A stretch of DNA of 64,000 nucleotides, from the NCBI GenBank assembly GCA_963966185.1, contig CAWZYM010000045.1:611001-675000 (forward strand), read 5' to 3'. A program made the position numbers and the translations under genes. Positions 36,374 through 47,878 of this stretch are shown one piece after another (position 1 is the stretch's first letter; each line of letters opens with the position of its first letter). The notes under the pieces are model-generated. The model searched no databases, had not been told where the DNA came from, and was given only the letters and a program-made list of their open reading frames with translations. Source of the stretch: Rhabditoides inermis (lineage: Eukaryota; Nematoda; Chromadorea; Rhabditida; Rhabditidae).

Positions 36374-39255
36374 TTGCATGAAGAGAGGGAGAGGAAGCTT
36401 TGCTTGCAGCACGTCAAGAACCTCAACGCTCGCGTGTCTGAGCTGGGTCGTCCGGGCCCTCCCGGAGTGAATGGAAGTCCCGGGTTCCCCGGGAGCAAGG
36501 GAGAGAAGGGCGGCCCCGGACTAGACGGTACACATCCTCTCCTTGACTCTCACTCGATTGACTTGAGGCGTGGCCGGAAAGGACGGCATGCAGGGTATTC
36601 CTGGAGTGAAAGGAGACGGAGGACCGATCGGACCCACCGGAATGAAGGGAGACAAGGGCGCGCAGGCGAGTACCCCCCCCCCCTCTCTGTCTCAACCACC
36701 TCCCTTGCAGGGCTTCCCTGGCGCGAAGGGAGAGCTGGGTTCTGGAGGTGTTCCGGGCTCCAAGGGCGACACGGGTCGTCCGGGGAAGGCGGGCGAGCCC
36801 GGACAGCCCGGCATCCCCGGAAGCAAGGGGGAGAAGGCACGTTCATAGACATTTGGATAACATTTATATAATGAATAGAAATTAACAAGTTTTTGAACAG
36901 AATATTTATCTCGAATCAAGTAGCACACATCATCGATTACGTAAATTACGGTGGGATACGGTAAAATAGTGTAATACAATGCCTACTGCGAGTTCCAACA
37001 ACACGGGTTACGGTGGTTCCGTGGATGCGTACGCGTTGTTGGTGATGCTTGTCATCCCCTGCTTGCGGCTTCTGGGGAAGTTTCGATCTCGGCTACGGAA
37101 GATCCGGGCTTCAACGATCGATCGCGAAGAGACGTCTCCGAGAGTGTCATCGTCTTCGAGGACTCCTCTCGAATATCAGTCCGATTAGTGTCCTCCGCCG
37201 CACATCATTGTTCAGGGGTCGGGGGAATAACAGGGGAAGGCACGCGACCGTGCGCTGGCAGAGAAATGAGAGGAATGTGCCTACTGCGTTTTTGAAGGAA
37301 ATAGTCAACTCTTTTTTTTTTGCTCCATTCGTGTTGTAGGGTATGGAGGGTCTTCCGGGTACGAATGGACAGCCGGGACCTCCTGGATGGCCCGGAGTGA
37401 AGGGAGAGGACGGACTGAATGGAAGGCCCGGTCAGTTACGAATAACTTTTTTGTGGAAATTTAAAGGTACAGTGGCGCATAATTTTGACCTCCAGGGCGA
37501 TAGTTGACACATTGAAATGTAAGATATACAAAAATTGAACGATACAAGTCCGTTACCGCGTTACCCAGTCAATTACCCAAGCGTGTTGGGTAATTTATCG
37601 TTCAAATGCGGAAAGTGGCGCGAACCGCAAAAAAAGAGGCGCGAAAACAGCGCCATGTGATATTGCGATGCACACATTTGATCGATCGATAGTTCATCCA
37701 CTTCCTCACGCTTCTGTCACCCTCTCGGGTAACAGAGCGGTCTCTGTGCGCTCCGACCCAAGAAGTGGTGTGGCGTAGTGGATAAGAAAGTGGGCTATTA
37801 CTCTCGCGCTCGCGAGTTCGATTCCTGTTTGCAACTTTGTCTGAAACATACAAGCGCAATTTCGCGCAAATTTCCAAATTTCTGTTACCCAAGGCATCCG
37901 CTAAACGCCCCTGTTCCTTTAAAAGCGATGATTCATGCGCTAGAAGCTGACTATTCAGTGGATAGCTTTCAGGTTCTCCTGGTTTCCCGGGCAAGAAAGG
38001 CGAGGCAGGTCAGTCTGGGGTGCCCGGACAGCCTGGAGTGATCGGAGAGCGCGGGCTCCCCGGAGCACCCGGACCCCAGGCAAGTACACCTAAACAGCCC
38101 CCCCCCCCCTCTCCCTCCCTCTCTACTTGGAAAAATACAACGTTAAAAGTGAGAACACACAAATTCTTCTAGGGAATGATGGGTCCAATCGGGCCTTCGG
38201 GTCAGATCGGAGTTCCTGGTGTGAGGGGTGAGGTGGGGCCTCCTGGATTCCCCGGAGGCAAGGGCGAGCCCGGAAAGGACGGACTGCCCGGACTGCCTGG
38301 TAGGATTTTTAGAAAGTTGTTCTCATTACAACATATAGAGTTCGTGTTATCCGATGTATGTTTTGCATATGGCCTGTTTACCGTCTTCTTACGCAGAAAT
38401 CTGGATAAGTAGTGTGGATTTTTGAATGTTTGAATAAGTAAGCACACAATATGAGTATAGTCGCCGCCTGGTGGATAGTTTCTGCTATTGACAGCCGGGG
38501 TCAGTTGGCGAAACTCAGTCGCGAGCGAGAGAGGTCAGACAGCGCGGGAAAGGCTCGAGTGTGTCGCGGCCTCTTTGATTCGCATGTCGGCTTCTTTAAT
38601 CGATATTATCGTTTAAATGCGCGCGCGTGGGTCTCCTCACGACTCGAGGGTAGATCGATTTTCTACCGTGACCCGGCGAACTATCCCCCAGAATAATATT
38701 ATAAGTATCTGAAACGCTTTCTCGCAGAGTTCTGGGGAATTAGAGTGTTATTGCGTATGTATTAGTCTAATTCTTTCGACTTTTGGAAGTGAGACACTCT
38801 CGATTTTCTCGAAGTAATTCTTTGAGTTTCGAAATTTTTAAATGTCACAATAACTATTTTAGGATGGCTGGTGAATGACAAGGGATACTGTATCCTAGCC
38901 CTTGGAAACTGCCCTCCTTCCTTCACTCAGATAGGAGCATATCAGGTACGGATAATAGGGAGAGGGAGAGGGAAAGGGAGAGAGATAGAGAGATGCTTTC
39001 TCTCTCTCGAGATAGGATAGATATAGAGTTCTCTCGCAGACACACGTTGACAACTACCGCTTCGGAGACTATTCGCTAGTGAAGACCGGAGGAGTGGGAG
39101 GGAACGAGGAACAATTCGCACTCAAGGTGAGTTTATTATCGATTTATTGATTACCCAGCTCCTAACTGTCTATTGTTTTATTTCTGACAGGGCAGAATTA
39201 AAACTCAACTATTTTACTCATGTACTTATTTCAGGTCCACGCATGCTGCCGCTAA
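35895..39255 (+). CDS. Secreted short-chain collagen-like protein with cysteine-rich end
   Basis: Predicted 333 residues from ten exons: 35895-36038, 36410-36527, 36568-36665, 36711-36836, 37340-37430, 37973-38079, 38173-38299, 38863-38945, 39040-39126, 39235-39255. Exon 1 encodes a signal peptide (hydrophobic core [13 protein letters not shown]) and the start of a coiled coil that continues into [12 protein letters not shown], probably a trimerisation stalk. Exons 2-7 encode Gly-X-Y triplets rich in Pro, Lys and Glu. The C-terminal region has no triplets but four cysteines ([12 protein letters not shown]; ending H-A-C-C-R). It lacks the cuticle-collagen N-terminal domain. Three introns use GC donors, all between triplets. 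Likely an extracellular matrix protein; exact family unknown. Confidence 0.78.
36316..36372. repeat. (GA)n array in collagen intron 1
   Basis: Short GAGACA units followed by a pure GA run, ending 37 bases upstream of the exon 2 splice acceptor. Confidence 0.9.
37533..37607. repeat. Nested hairpin in collagen intron 5
   Basis: TTGAACGAT pairs with ATCGTTCAA and, inside it, ATTACCCAA pairs with TTGGGTAAT over a 5-base loop. It is probably a small foldback element. The inner arm contains AATTACCCAAG, which also occurs in nematode SL1, but the context is not that of an SL RNA gene. Confidence 0.5.
37755..37830 (+). repeat. tRNA-like (SINE head) sequence in collagen intron 5
   Basis: It contains an A-box-like GTGGCGTAGTGG and B-box GAGTTCGATTCCTG with a hairpin CTCGCGCTCGCGAG between them. 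The arms do not form a full cloverleaf, so a tRNA-derived repeat is more likely than a tRNA gene. Confidence 0.45.
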
Positions 39256-39708
39256 TTTATCACGTCTATCTCAATAACTCTCTCTCTCTCTCTCTTTTTT
39301 TTATCCCTCTCACATTCTCTCTTACTCTCCATGCCTCTTTCCCTGCCACCCTCCCATATATTTTCACACACGCATTTCGTCTCTCTTGCAAGTCTTTATC
39401 CGCCACATAAACATAATATAATTCCATATAAAATGAGAGTGAACACATTCACGAAATGTCTACACATGGATAGGACCGGAGCTGTGCTCATATTGAGTGT
39501 GATGAACACTGTCAGTACTCTCTTTTACTTATACACTCTCTTTCTCTCCTTCTTTCTCTCGTCTCTCTCACCGGGAAAGGGCTATTGGCACTGCAACTAA
39601 TCCGAGAAAAGCCATCACAACAGAGGAGAAAACACACCAAAACGGGAGTATCTTACAGGAGTAAAATGAATCGATAAAATGTGAGTTCAATCAATAATTA
39701 AATCGATA
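39256..39708. other. Convergent 3' region between collagen and globin genes
   Basis: A CT-rich run at 39277-39300 and AT-rich DNA; no coding frame. Possible polyadenylation signal ATAAAA near 39428. Confidence 0.45.
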
Positions 39709-39813
39709 TTAGTTGATATCGATGCTCTTGCTGAATTGACTGAGTTGCCGCTCCAAGACGTGCTGAGGCAGACTGCTGCGACGCTGCACGCGCACCCGCT
39801 AGAAGAGAGGGAG

Positions 39814-39851
<38 letters not shown>

Positions 39852-39868
39852 AGAGAGGGAGAGAGAGA

Positions 39869-39900
<32 letters not shown>

Positions 39901-39939
39901 AAGAAAGAGAGAGAGAAGAGAGAGAGGGAGAGAGAGAGA

Positions 39940-39971
<32 letters not shown>

Positions 39972-39998
39972 AAGAAAGAGAGAGAGAAGAGAGAGAGG

Positions 39999-40041
<43 letters not shown>

Positions 40042-40150
40042 AAGAAAGAGAGAAGAGAAGAGAGAGGGAAAGAGAGAGAGAAGAGAGAGAGAAGAGAGAG
40101 AGAGAAAGAAAGAGAGAGAGAAGAGAGAGGGAAAGAGAGATAGAAGAGAG

Positions 40151-40193
<43 letters not shown>

Positions 40194-40286
40194 AGAGAGA
40201 GAGAGAAGAGAGAGAGGGAGAGAGAGAGAGGGAGAGAGAGAGAGAAGAGAGAGAGAAGAGAGAGAGAAGAGAGAGAGGGAGAGAAG

Positions 40287-40318
<32 letters not shown>

Positions 40319-41542
40319 AGAGAGAGAGGGAGAGAGAGAGGGAGAGAGAAAGATGGACTCACTTGATAATATCCATCTCGCACCGAACTGAACAGAGCAG
40401 CGAAGAGTTGCGACCACGCCAGAAGCGTTTCACATCTGAAGCGAGGAGTATTCTTTCTCCCCCTCTCCCCTCTACCTCTCTCTCTCTCATCCATCCTCCC
40501 TCTCCTCCCCTCTCCCTCCGACGCCCTCCGTCTCTCTCTCTCTCCTCCCCTCTCATCGTCTCTCACCTACCTCTTGTGTGTTCCTCCATCCAGTTTGACA
40601 CATTCTGCGATGGCAGCGTCTGCCAGCGGGGCGAAGTAGTCAGGTCTGAACCCGAGGGGACACAGATCAGCGTACTGCTCCCCCACACTCTTCGCGTGAC
40701 CTAGCACCTGACAAGCCAATATCACCCATATAACTTTTGAATATTGTCGTCGCTCTTCGGACCTGAACTGGCCCCGCCTCCTCTAGCCCCGCCCCCATAC
40801 CTTCTCCGGATTGTCCGTGTTGCTCACAGCGTCGGCGATTAGAGAGTACATCTCGGTCTGCAGTTGCTCAATCTGAGAAAGTTAACATTATTTATTGATT
40901 ATACATTATCGTTTACCTGCTGTTCGTTGAGGCCAGCGTGGAATGCGCGTAGGTCGGGCCGCGACGCAGCCGCTCGCTTCATGATCCACTCACCGATCTG
41001 AGGTCTGCAACATGTGGCTAGACTCCGCCCCTTCACTCCCCGCCCACTCACTTTGCGCCCTTGAAGCACTGTTGTATGCGCAGTCGATTCAACGACGGCA
41101 CCAGGCCTTCCGATGACTTGCGCTCCTTTGATTTCATCGTGATTGCCTGCAAACTTTTTTCCAAAGAAGAATAATAACTTAGATGTACAGCAGTTAACAA
41201 TACGTCAGTATGAAAGTAGTATGGGGGTAGCGTGGAAGAAGTGTCGAACAAAGGGTGATTGTGTGAGAGAAGCGCGTGCGAGCGAGCGAATGCTATTCCT
41301 TCTCTTTTGCCACTGCCTTCCCTAAACCCCCAAAACAGTCAACACACAAAGCCGATTCCGCGTGCGAACCCGACGAGAGCAGTAAACGGGGAGCAGGCAT
41401 GGGACACTGACGATGCCCCGCCCACTCTAGCCACGCCCACTCACCTGAGCGTCTGCGATGATTTGCGTTTGCGAGAGACTGCGACTGCGACGGCGGTCGG
41501 CACCCGGCTGAAGATGCGCTACCGTTCTCTCTCTCCCTCTCT

Positions 41543-41593
<51 letters not shown>

Positions 41594-41913
41594 CTCCAAA
41601 CCTGTTTGACTTTGAGCAGAGGTGATTCGGCTCTCGAAGAGATGGACGCTGCGCCGTCCTAAAACAATGGATTGAGTGAGTGAGATGGAATGCGGAGAAG
41701 GAGAGACCAACGAAATATGACGAGTGATTACGATATTTGGCTACTCATCACAGTTGTCGCAGTGTGACGCAGTGTGATGTCGTGATAATATCACTCTGAT
41801 AAGAACACACGCTATGGAATATCGAGTGTCTAACAAGGTTCGCAGCAGAACACTGCGGTCCACTAGGATCGATTCAATTCAAGGGTTCAGGGTTCACGGG
41901 ACCAAGACAAGGA

Positions 41914-41962
<49 letters not shown>

Positions 41963-43652
41963 AGAGAGAGAAGAGAGAAAGTTGTATAACAATGCGCAAA
42001 AACACAGCCCATATACGCAGCTTTGCAAATATAATATGCGTAAACTCAATAGAGCTTTGGTCAGCAGCAAGAGTGAGAGTGAGAGAAATGAGAGAGAGAG
42101 CGAGAGAGCGAGAGAGAGAGGGAGAGCGAGAGAGCGAGAGAGAGAGAGAAAGGAGAGAGAGGGAGAGGAGGTGGGAAGAGACGCGGTAACGACCGACGTC
42201 CTTGTTCCTACGAGGATAAAATGGGTTAGGCGAACGAAATTCGAAAAGAGAAATCTGACACCTCTAAGTGATCTAAAGATAGGTCCAGAAAGGAGCAGGA
42301 GAAGAAGGAGAAGGAGTAGAAGTGAAAGAAAGTAATAGGAAGATAACGAGACGAACTAGAAGGAAGTATTGAAATCATGTCAACGTGTCACTTCTAGAAG
42401 GAAGAAATAGGTGAACTCGGAACTAGAATAAGTAATTGAACTAGAATCGGGGAGAAAAGAACACTATGGAAGAAGCGAAAAGGAGAGAACGAGGAGGAAC
42501 GAATAAGGAAAATGAAGTGTTTACTCCGGGATCGTTTTGGCCGTTTGGGCGTACGGTATCGAGACTCGATTTCGTGGAATGTGATAGAAATAGACAAATA
42601 TTGAGAGACGAACGGAAAGATACTACGATGGGAACATTACGTAGCACTGGGCCCAATATGAACATAGAATGGCAAGAGTGCAAGTGCGCATCAGGACACA
42701 AACTTTCACTATACCAAACATATGGTTGAAGAGAACAGTGCACGTACCTTGGAGTTCCTTCTTTGTTCTTCTCTCTTCTCGAATCGACCGGTCGCCAGCG
42801 GCCGAGTCTTCTTCTGGTACAGAGGCTCCCTGCCAAAGCAATCATCCAACACACCAAATTACAATCTTGTGTACGGGAACTGTAGAATGAAGAAAATGCA
42901 ACGTGTAATCAGACCACTATACATATTGTAGAAACTGCGTCACGGACAAACTGTTTAGGTTAGAATCAAAAGTCATATCCTAGGTGTGAATCTGAGTTTC
43001 AAAGAGATCTCGAAAACGAGGTGAGAATGTGACAGAAAAGAGGGAAGGGAGAGACTTGAATGGCAAGAATAGAGCACTGAGGGGCGCTGAAATGCAATCC
43101 CACAATCAGCTGAGTTCGCGGCACGGGCTTCCGAAAAGAGAGCGCATCTCTCTCCCTCTCCCCTCTTTCTATCCTCTCTCCCTCTCTCCCACCCTCTCTC
43201 CCCCCCCTCCCTCTCTCTCAGGCCACTCGAGAAGGAACGTGACTCTGTGAGTGTCGACGCTTCCTTACACAGCCGATATTTATATGTACATAGTATACTG
43301 TGCAATCAGCTGGAGTGTGGATAAGCTGTGAGCTTAGAGCGAGAAATCAGAGGCACTTTCGAAAAAAAAAAGAAACGCTCTCGCGAAGGCTATCGAGCAA
43401 ATCAAGGCAATTGCTACTCTTACTTAGCATCCGGAACATCATCTGTGAACATCATGGATATGGAATGAATGAGTATGATAGATGAGTGTATGAATCATAT
43501 TCATATATCATGAATCTATGGGAGCGCGTCTCTCTCTCCCTCTCTCTCTCCCTCTCTCTCCTTCTCTCTCCCTCTCTCTCCCTCTCTCTCCTTCTCTCTC
43601 CTTCTCTCTCCTTCTCTCTCCTTCTCTCTCCTTCTCTCTCCTTCTCTCTCCT

Positions 43653-43703
<51 letters not shown>

Positions 43704-44287
43704 ATATATAGAATGCGAGAGTAGCCTACTGAAGTGAGGGTGGGGGAGTGGGGCCAATGTGGAAAACACGAGCTGCCTCTGTGCGTATCCTGTGTTTCGC
43801 CCCTCCCATATCTACTATACCTCGTATATCTCACCACCCTCGCCTGCACAATGCACAACCCCACACTACCCAATCCCCAATCACCTGTCATGCCAAAACA
43901 TGACTGCCACTGCTGCTTGGGACTAATTGAGCATTGTTGAGTAAGACGCAAAGTGATAGGGAAATGTAAACAGAAACCAGTTATAGTTCAACCTTGTCTC
44001 TAAAATCAGAGGGTACACTTCCTTAAAGGAAGTGTACCCTCTGATTTTTGAGGTTGAGTTAGCATCAGGATGAAATTTTTATCATTTCTATACAAGTTTT
44101 TTACTGAAATTTTCAGTGAAAGCACTCATTGATAGGACCGAGTCATAGTTCGCATTCATAATCGTTTCATAATCACTGAACACAAGTGTAACAAGCGTAT
44201 ATTAGGAATGAGAATGACGTGATACCTGTTGGCTATGACCATGATATCGTGCGAAGAGCGACGCGCCTTTGTAGCCTCGTTGCCCAT
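39709..44287 (-). CDS. Nematode-type globin with N-myristoylation signal
   Basis: Ten exons join in phase. Exon 1 (44224-44287) begins M-G-N-E-A-T-K-A, matching the N-myristoylation consensus (Gly2, Thr6), so membrane attachment is likely. Exons 2-4 (42748-42829, 41602-41658, 41445-41507) encode a basic Ser/Arg-rich leader. The globin fold starts near 41.1 kb (R-I-Q-Q-C-F-K-G-A-K) and continues through P-Q-I-G-E-W-I, V-L-G-H-A-K-S-V-G-E-Q-Y and L-G-F-R-P-D-Y-F-A-P-L to the diagnostic W-S-Q-L-F-A-A-L-F-S-S-V-R-D-G-Y-Y and R-R-S-S-L-P. The last intron (39.80-40.36 kb) is almost wholly polypurine. The start ATG lies two bases after ctctccag. Where the proximal histidine is expected the sequence reads G-E-Q-Y, so haem binding needs checking. 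Many nematode globins of this kind act as neuronal redox or oxygen sensors. Confidence 0.8.
39808..40352. repeat. Polypurine GA tract in the last globin intron
   Basis: About 545 bases almost entirely of A and G on the plus strand, built from GAGAGA, GAAGAGAGA and GAAAGAAAGA units. The long Leu-Ser and Arg-Glu frames across it are repeat artefacts. Confidence 0.95.
41518..41592. repeat. (CT)n array in a globin intron
   Basis: A nearly pure CT run on the plus strand, directly upstream (in gene direction) of the arginine-rich exon. Confidence 0.85.
43531..43699. repeat. CTTCTCTCTC minisatellite and (CT)n array
   Basis: Roughly ten copies of CTTCTCTCTC or CCTCTCTCTC followed by a pure CT run, inside globin intron 1. 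Confidence 0.9.
44002..44048. repeat. Perfect 23-bp palindrome in globin intron 1
   Basis: AAAATCAGAGGGTACACTTC and the next three bases are followed, after a single base, by their exact reverse complement. CAACCT and AGGTTG further out extend the stem imperfectly. It could be a miniature foldback element or a hairpin RNA. Confidence 0.85.
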
Positions 44288-44294
44288 GTCTGGA

Positions 44295-44331
<37 letters not shown>

Positions 44332-44588
44332 GGGGGGGATCCACTGCACAGATACACTCGGCGATCTGAATTAGGGAATCGGAAACGATACGGAAGAAGA
44401 AACACGGATACAAACATACAAATGAGGTCTACTGCGAATCACATATATGTAAACGAGAAACAATTTGTGAATATCATATGCATAAACTGTGAACGCGACA
44501 TCGCAGGGTGTCCTGATACGCAAAGAACACCGAGTACCGAAAATCGAGTATACATGAATACATCAATCTGACATGACATGAGGGCAGA

Positions 44589-44757
44589 TATAGTTCTGTG
44601 CTCGCAATAAGTTGCGCGAGGTGGGGTAGATCAGAGGAAGACGGAGAGTCAGCTCTCGGCAATAGCGCGCAAAACAAGAGAGGCAGACGGTTATGGCACC
44701 GTATTTCGAACTGCAAGCGAGGTAGATCGAAAACTATCGCTCTGGCGCAGGCTATAG
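44589..44757 (+). repeat. Dispersed ~165-bp repeat, copy 1
   Basis: From TATAGTTCTGTGCTCGC to CGAAAACTATCGCT.TGGCG this segment is about 94 percent identical by eye to the reverse complement of 53449-53612. Both copies are open in the same frame for about 45 codons, but differences change amino acids, so a coding role is doubtful. Confidence 0.85.
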
Positions 44758-45296
44758 TGTGGGGAGATGAGGTTGCATTTCGTCGGCTATTAGCCTCTCT
44801 TTCCTCTGTTATCGACTAACTAGATGATGCATGGGTGATCTTTAATCCACCCATTACCAAATTAAAACGAATAAAGTGAAAGAGAGAGGAGGTAGAGAAA
44901 GATAACAGTCACACGCACGTATGTAGAAGAATATGATGACGTGTGACGTGGGAGCAGCGCACATAGTCGAGATGATGAACATAGCCTATTATATTGGTGT
45001 AATGATGCATGAAACTACGGTGTAGAGTATTTCATGTTTTCAAAAACATGTTTCAAGCAGAGAAGCTGGAGAAAACATGGGAAGTCCGAAATAGGTTCGT
45101 AACAGTAAGTATCTGTCAGAAGGTGGAGAGAGGAAAGGAAAGGGGAAGGGAGATGATAGAGAAAGGGGAGATGGGGCAGGAGACAGGGAGTGCGAACGAC
45201 CACTGCTAACTCGATATCAGCCTCCACATACGGCAATTGTGTGACCAACGCGTCCGGCCAAACAAACGCCAAAATACGACACCCTCTCCCCTCTCT

Positions 45297-45422
45297 CCTC
45301 CTCCCTCCCTCCCTCCCTCCCTCCCTCCCTCCCTCCCTCCCTCCCTCCCTCCCTCCCTCCCTCCCTCCCTCCCTCCCTCCCTCCCTCCCTCCCTCCCTCC
45401 CTCCCTCCCTCCCTCCCTCCCT

Positions 45423-45458
<36 letters not shown>
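45297..45458. repeat. (CCCT)n array running into (CT)n
   Basis: About 33 tandem copies of the 4-base unit followed by roughly 15 CT dinucleotides on the plus strand. Confidence 0.97.
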
Positions 45459-45461
<3 letters not shown>

Positions 45462-46200
45462 ATCCGTGTTGGGACGGCAGCCCTAAAATAGCACTCGTCG
45501 GCTACAGAGCGCGAAATAACACGGAAATGAGATCCGGCGCATACTTGCATAATCGAGATCGAACGGAAAAGGATAGAGAGAGGGGAGACATAGAATATAG
45601 TAATATCCGAAAATTCTCTGGAGCGTCTTCATTCTTGGCCTATGAAATTGGAGACAGATTGTTCCCACCAACGTTTCTCCGACCGCGAAATCCGAAGCGA
45701 ATTGTATAGTATTCACTTTCAGAGCAGCAATCGAAATACAAAGTGAAGTATAAGCAGTATCGTTCTTGGTAAAACAAACTTTAAAGTTAAGTACGAAACA
45801 GGGACAAAGATGATAAATAATGTTTATAATAAGTATGACATAACATAAAAATGTATAAGGTAAACAAAAACAAAATATGGCCAGATGGAAATGGAAGGCC
45901 AGATGGAAAAAAATTGATTTACTGCCGATATACAAGAATACGACAACGGAAATGAAACACAAAAGGGTTCAGTTTGCGTGAAGTATCTGTCGGTGGTTCC
46001 TTCTTGTCGGGATCCGACGTGAAGAGTTGGTGTGCATGGTCTCACGCTTAGGTTGACGTCGCGACAGCCAAAAAAGAAAAAGAAAATGAATAGAAGATGT
46101 TGTGATGAGAATGAGTGGAGGGGTCTCTCAATCTATTTCCACATCCAACACGCTCGAAATAGCAGAAGGGAGAGCAGACACAACTCGCGTGGCGCGACCT

Positions 46201-46242
<42 letters not shown>
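46201..46242. repeat. (CT)n array
   Basis: Simple CT run in the intergenic spacer. Confidence 0.9.
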
Positions 46243-46245
<3 letters not shown>

Positions 46246-46872
46246 CCCTCTCTCTCTAATTCGCCCCTTTCCTCTCTCTAGCTCACTTAGATGTGGACAC
46301 GCTATCACTCAGCCCAATAAGACGATGTTTCCACGACAGAAAGAGACACTCGAACTCCACAACAACCCTTCGATACTCGCATGTTCGACCGTGAAAAGAG
46401 TACACAAGTGATGAAAATAACAATGTATGGCGTGATTGGAATGTCGTCGGATACATAAGAAGCGAATTGTCCAATTATGGACTGACGCACAGAGTCCACA
46501 CAAAAAAAACGATGTGTGCGTGAAGATATCACATATCTCTCCCTCGTTTCTTCCTTCTATCAAATAACTTTCTCTCTCTCTCTCTCTCACTCACTCTCTC
46601 TTCTCCCTCCATAATTGGGAATACTCTCCGGACACTCGATCCGACCGAAAAGCACATCAAACACCCACACCTCCTAATCCCCTATCCTTTCTTTTTCTGA
46701 CTCTCTCGCCTGACTCGAATACTTCTGTAATAGAACACACAATGAGGGGTGAATAATGCAAATTAGATGACCTTCATTGTTGACTCGAAATGGAAGGAAT
46801 GCACGGATGCATAGGATGGACGTTTTCAGATAGACTGCTCCCTGCGAATGTTGACAGTTTCCTTCCCCCCCA

Positions 46873-46914
<42 letters not shown>

Positions 46915-47878
46915 TTTTCTTCTCTCTCTCTTTTTATATAAAATATGCATAACTTCATCACCCTCTAACTGACAACAAAAATTGTAATATGAAATATTTC
47001 CATTACTCATCTAATGAAACAAAAGTGCAGCATTTCTCACAATATTATTGCAGACACTGTCGACTATCACCATCGCATCCCACATTTGTAGCAAAATAGA
47101 AATTGAACACTGCATACACCCACAAATACAATTTCCTGAAATAAAAATATTGTGGGAAAATAATTTTGAGCTACCAGAGGTTGAGCTACCATCATCGAGC
47201 ATAGCTCAACGAACTGTGTCGATCGATGCCATTCCAGATCCGTAGTCCCGTTGTTTTCTCTTGATGTATTGCCATATATCCAATCATCTTATGTACTTAT
47301 GTTTATGTTTCGTCTCTTTATTCCTACACCATAATGAAATACTTTTGCGTACCGTAGACGGAGCTTTGCTTCAGTCTGCCTCGTCCTCCTGAAATGAATG
47401 CTCATCACTCAAACAGTCTCGTGTGTGTATGTCACTGCAGAGTACAACTGCAAGTTCTCCGATGTCCTATAGACAGAATGTGGGTGAAGAGTGTGAACTC
47501 AGTTCAAGCAAATGAGTCATACTGGCATGCGTCTGCGGACACCTCGACCTCGATTCAAGTCTTGCTAATATATCATCCTACGTTTTATTTTGTTCGGTAA
47601 AATGAACAAATGATTTATCAATACGAACGACTATGTAAATCACAAAGCATCAATCAATATATAGATCTCACAGATCTGAGTGGTAGCAAATCGAAATAGT
47701 CATATCTGGGGACGGAACCGTATTGGAGTCGAGACGAGGGGTCTCAGAGCGGTAGAGGAGAGGATACTGGCAAGAAACGCATAGCTACACAGACACACAG
47801 AAGTACTGTACATGACGGAATGGTCCGCGGGGGACCACTGCAAGAATGAGGAGAGGATCCGAGGACATGAGGGACCAT

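Larger units (their letters stand above)
44288..47878. other. Repeat-rich spacer between globin and aminopeptidase-like genes
   Basis: No supported gene. It holds GA/CT arrays, the (CCCT)n array, one copy of a dispersed 165-bp repeat and AT-rich DNA. A plus-strand open stretch at 47048-47245 has protein-like composition (acidic, Pro/Leu-rich) and ends in a stop, but no family and no clear partner exons were seen. Confidence 0.45.

Noticed and set aside
37571..37581. AATTACCCAAG, identical to part of nematode SL1
   Set aside because: It is one arm of a hairpin (TTGGGTAAT follows), lacks the rest of the leader, the donor site and an Sm site, so it is not an SL RNA gene.
39698..40566. Leu-Ser frames of about 240-255 codons and matching Arg-Glu frames
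   Set aside because: Artefact of the GA tract in the globin intron; real exons of the globin lie on both sides.
44598..44819. Frame of 73 codons similar to one at 53389-53601
   Set aside because: The similarity comes from a dispersed DNA repeat; differences include amino-acid changes and the frames diverge at the repeat ends.
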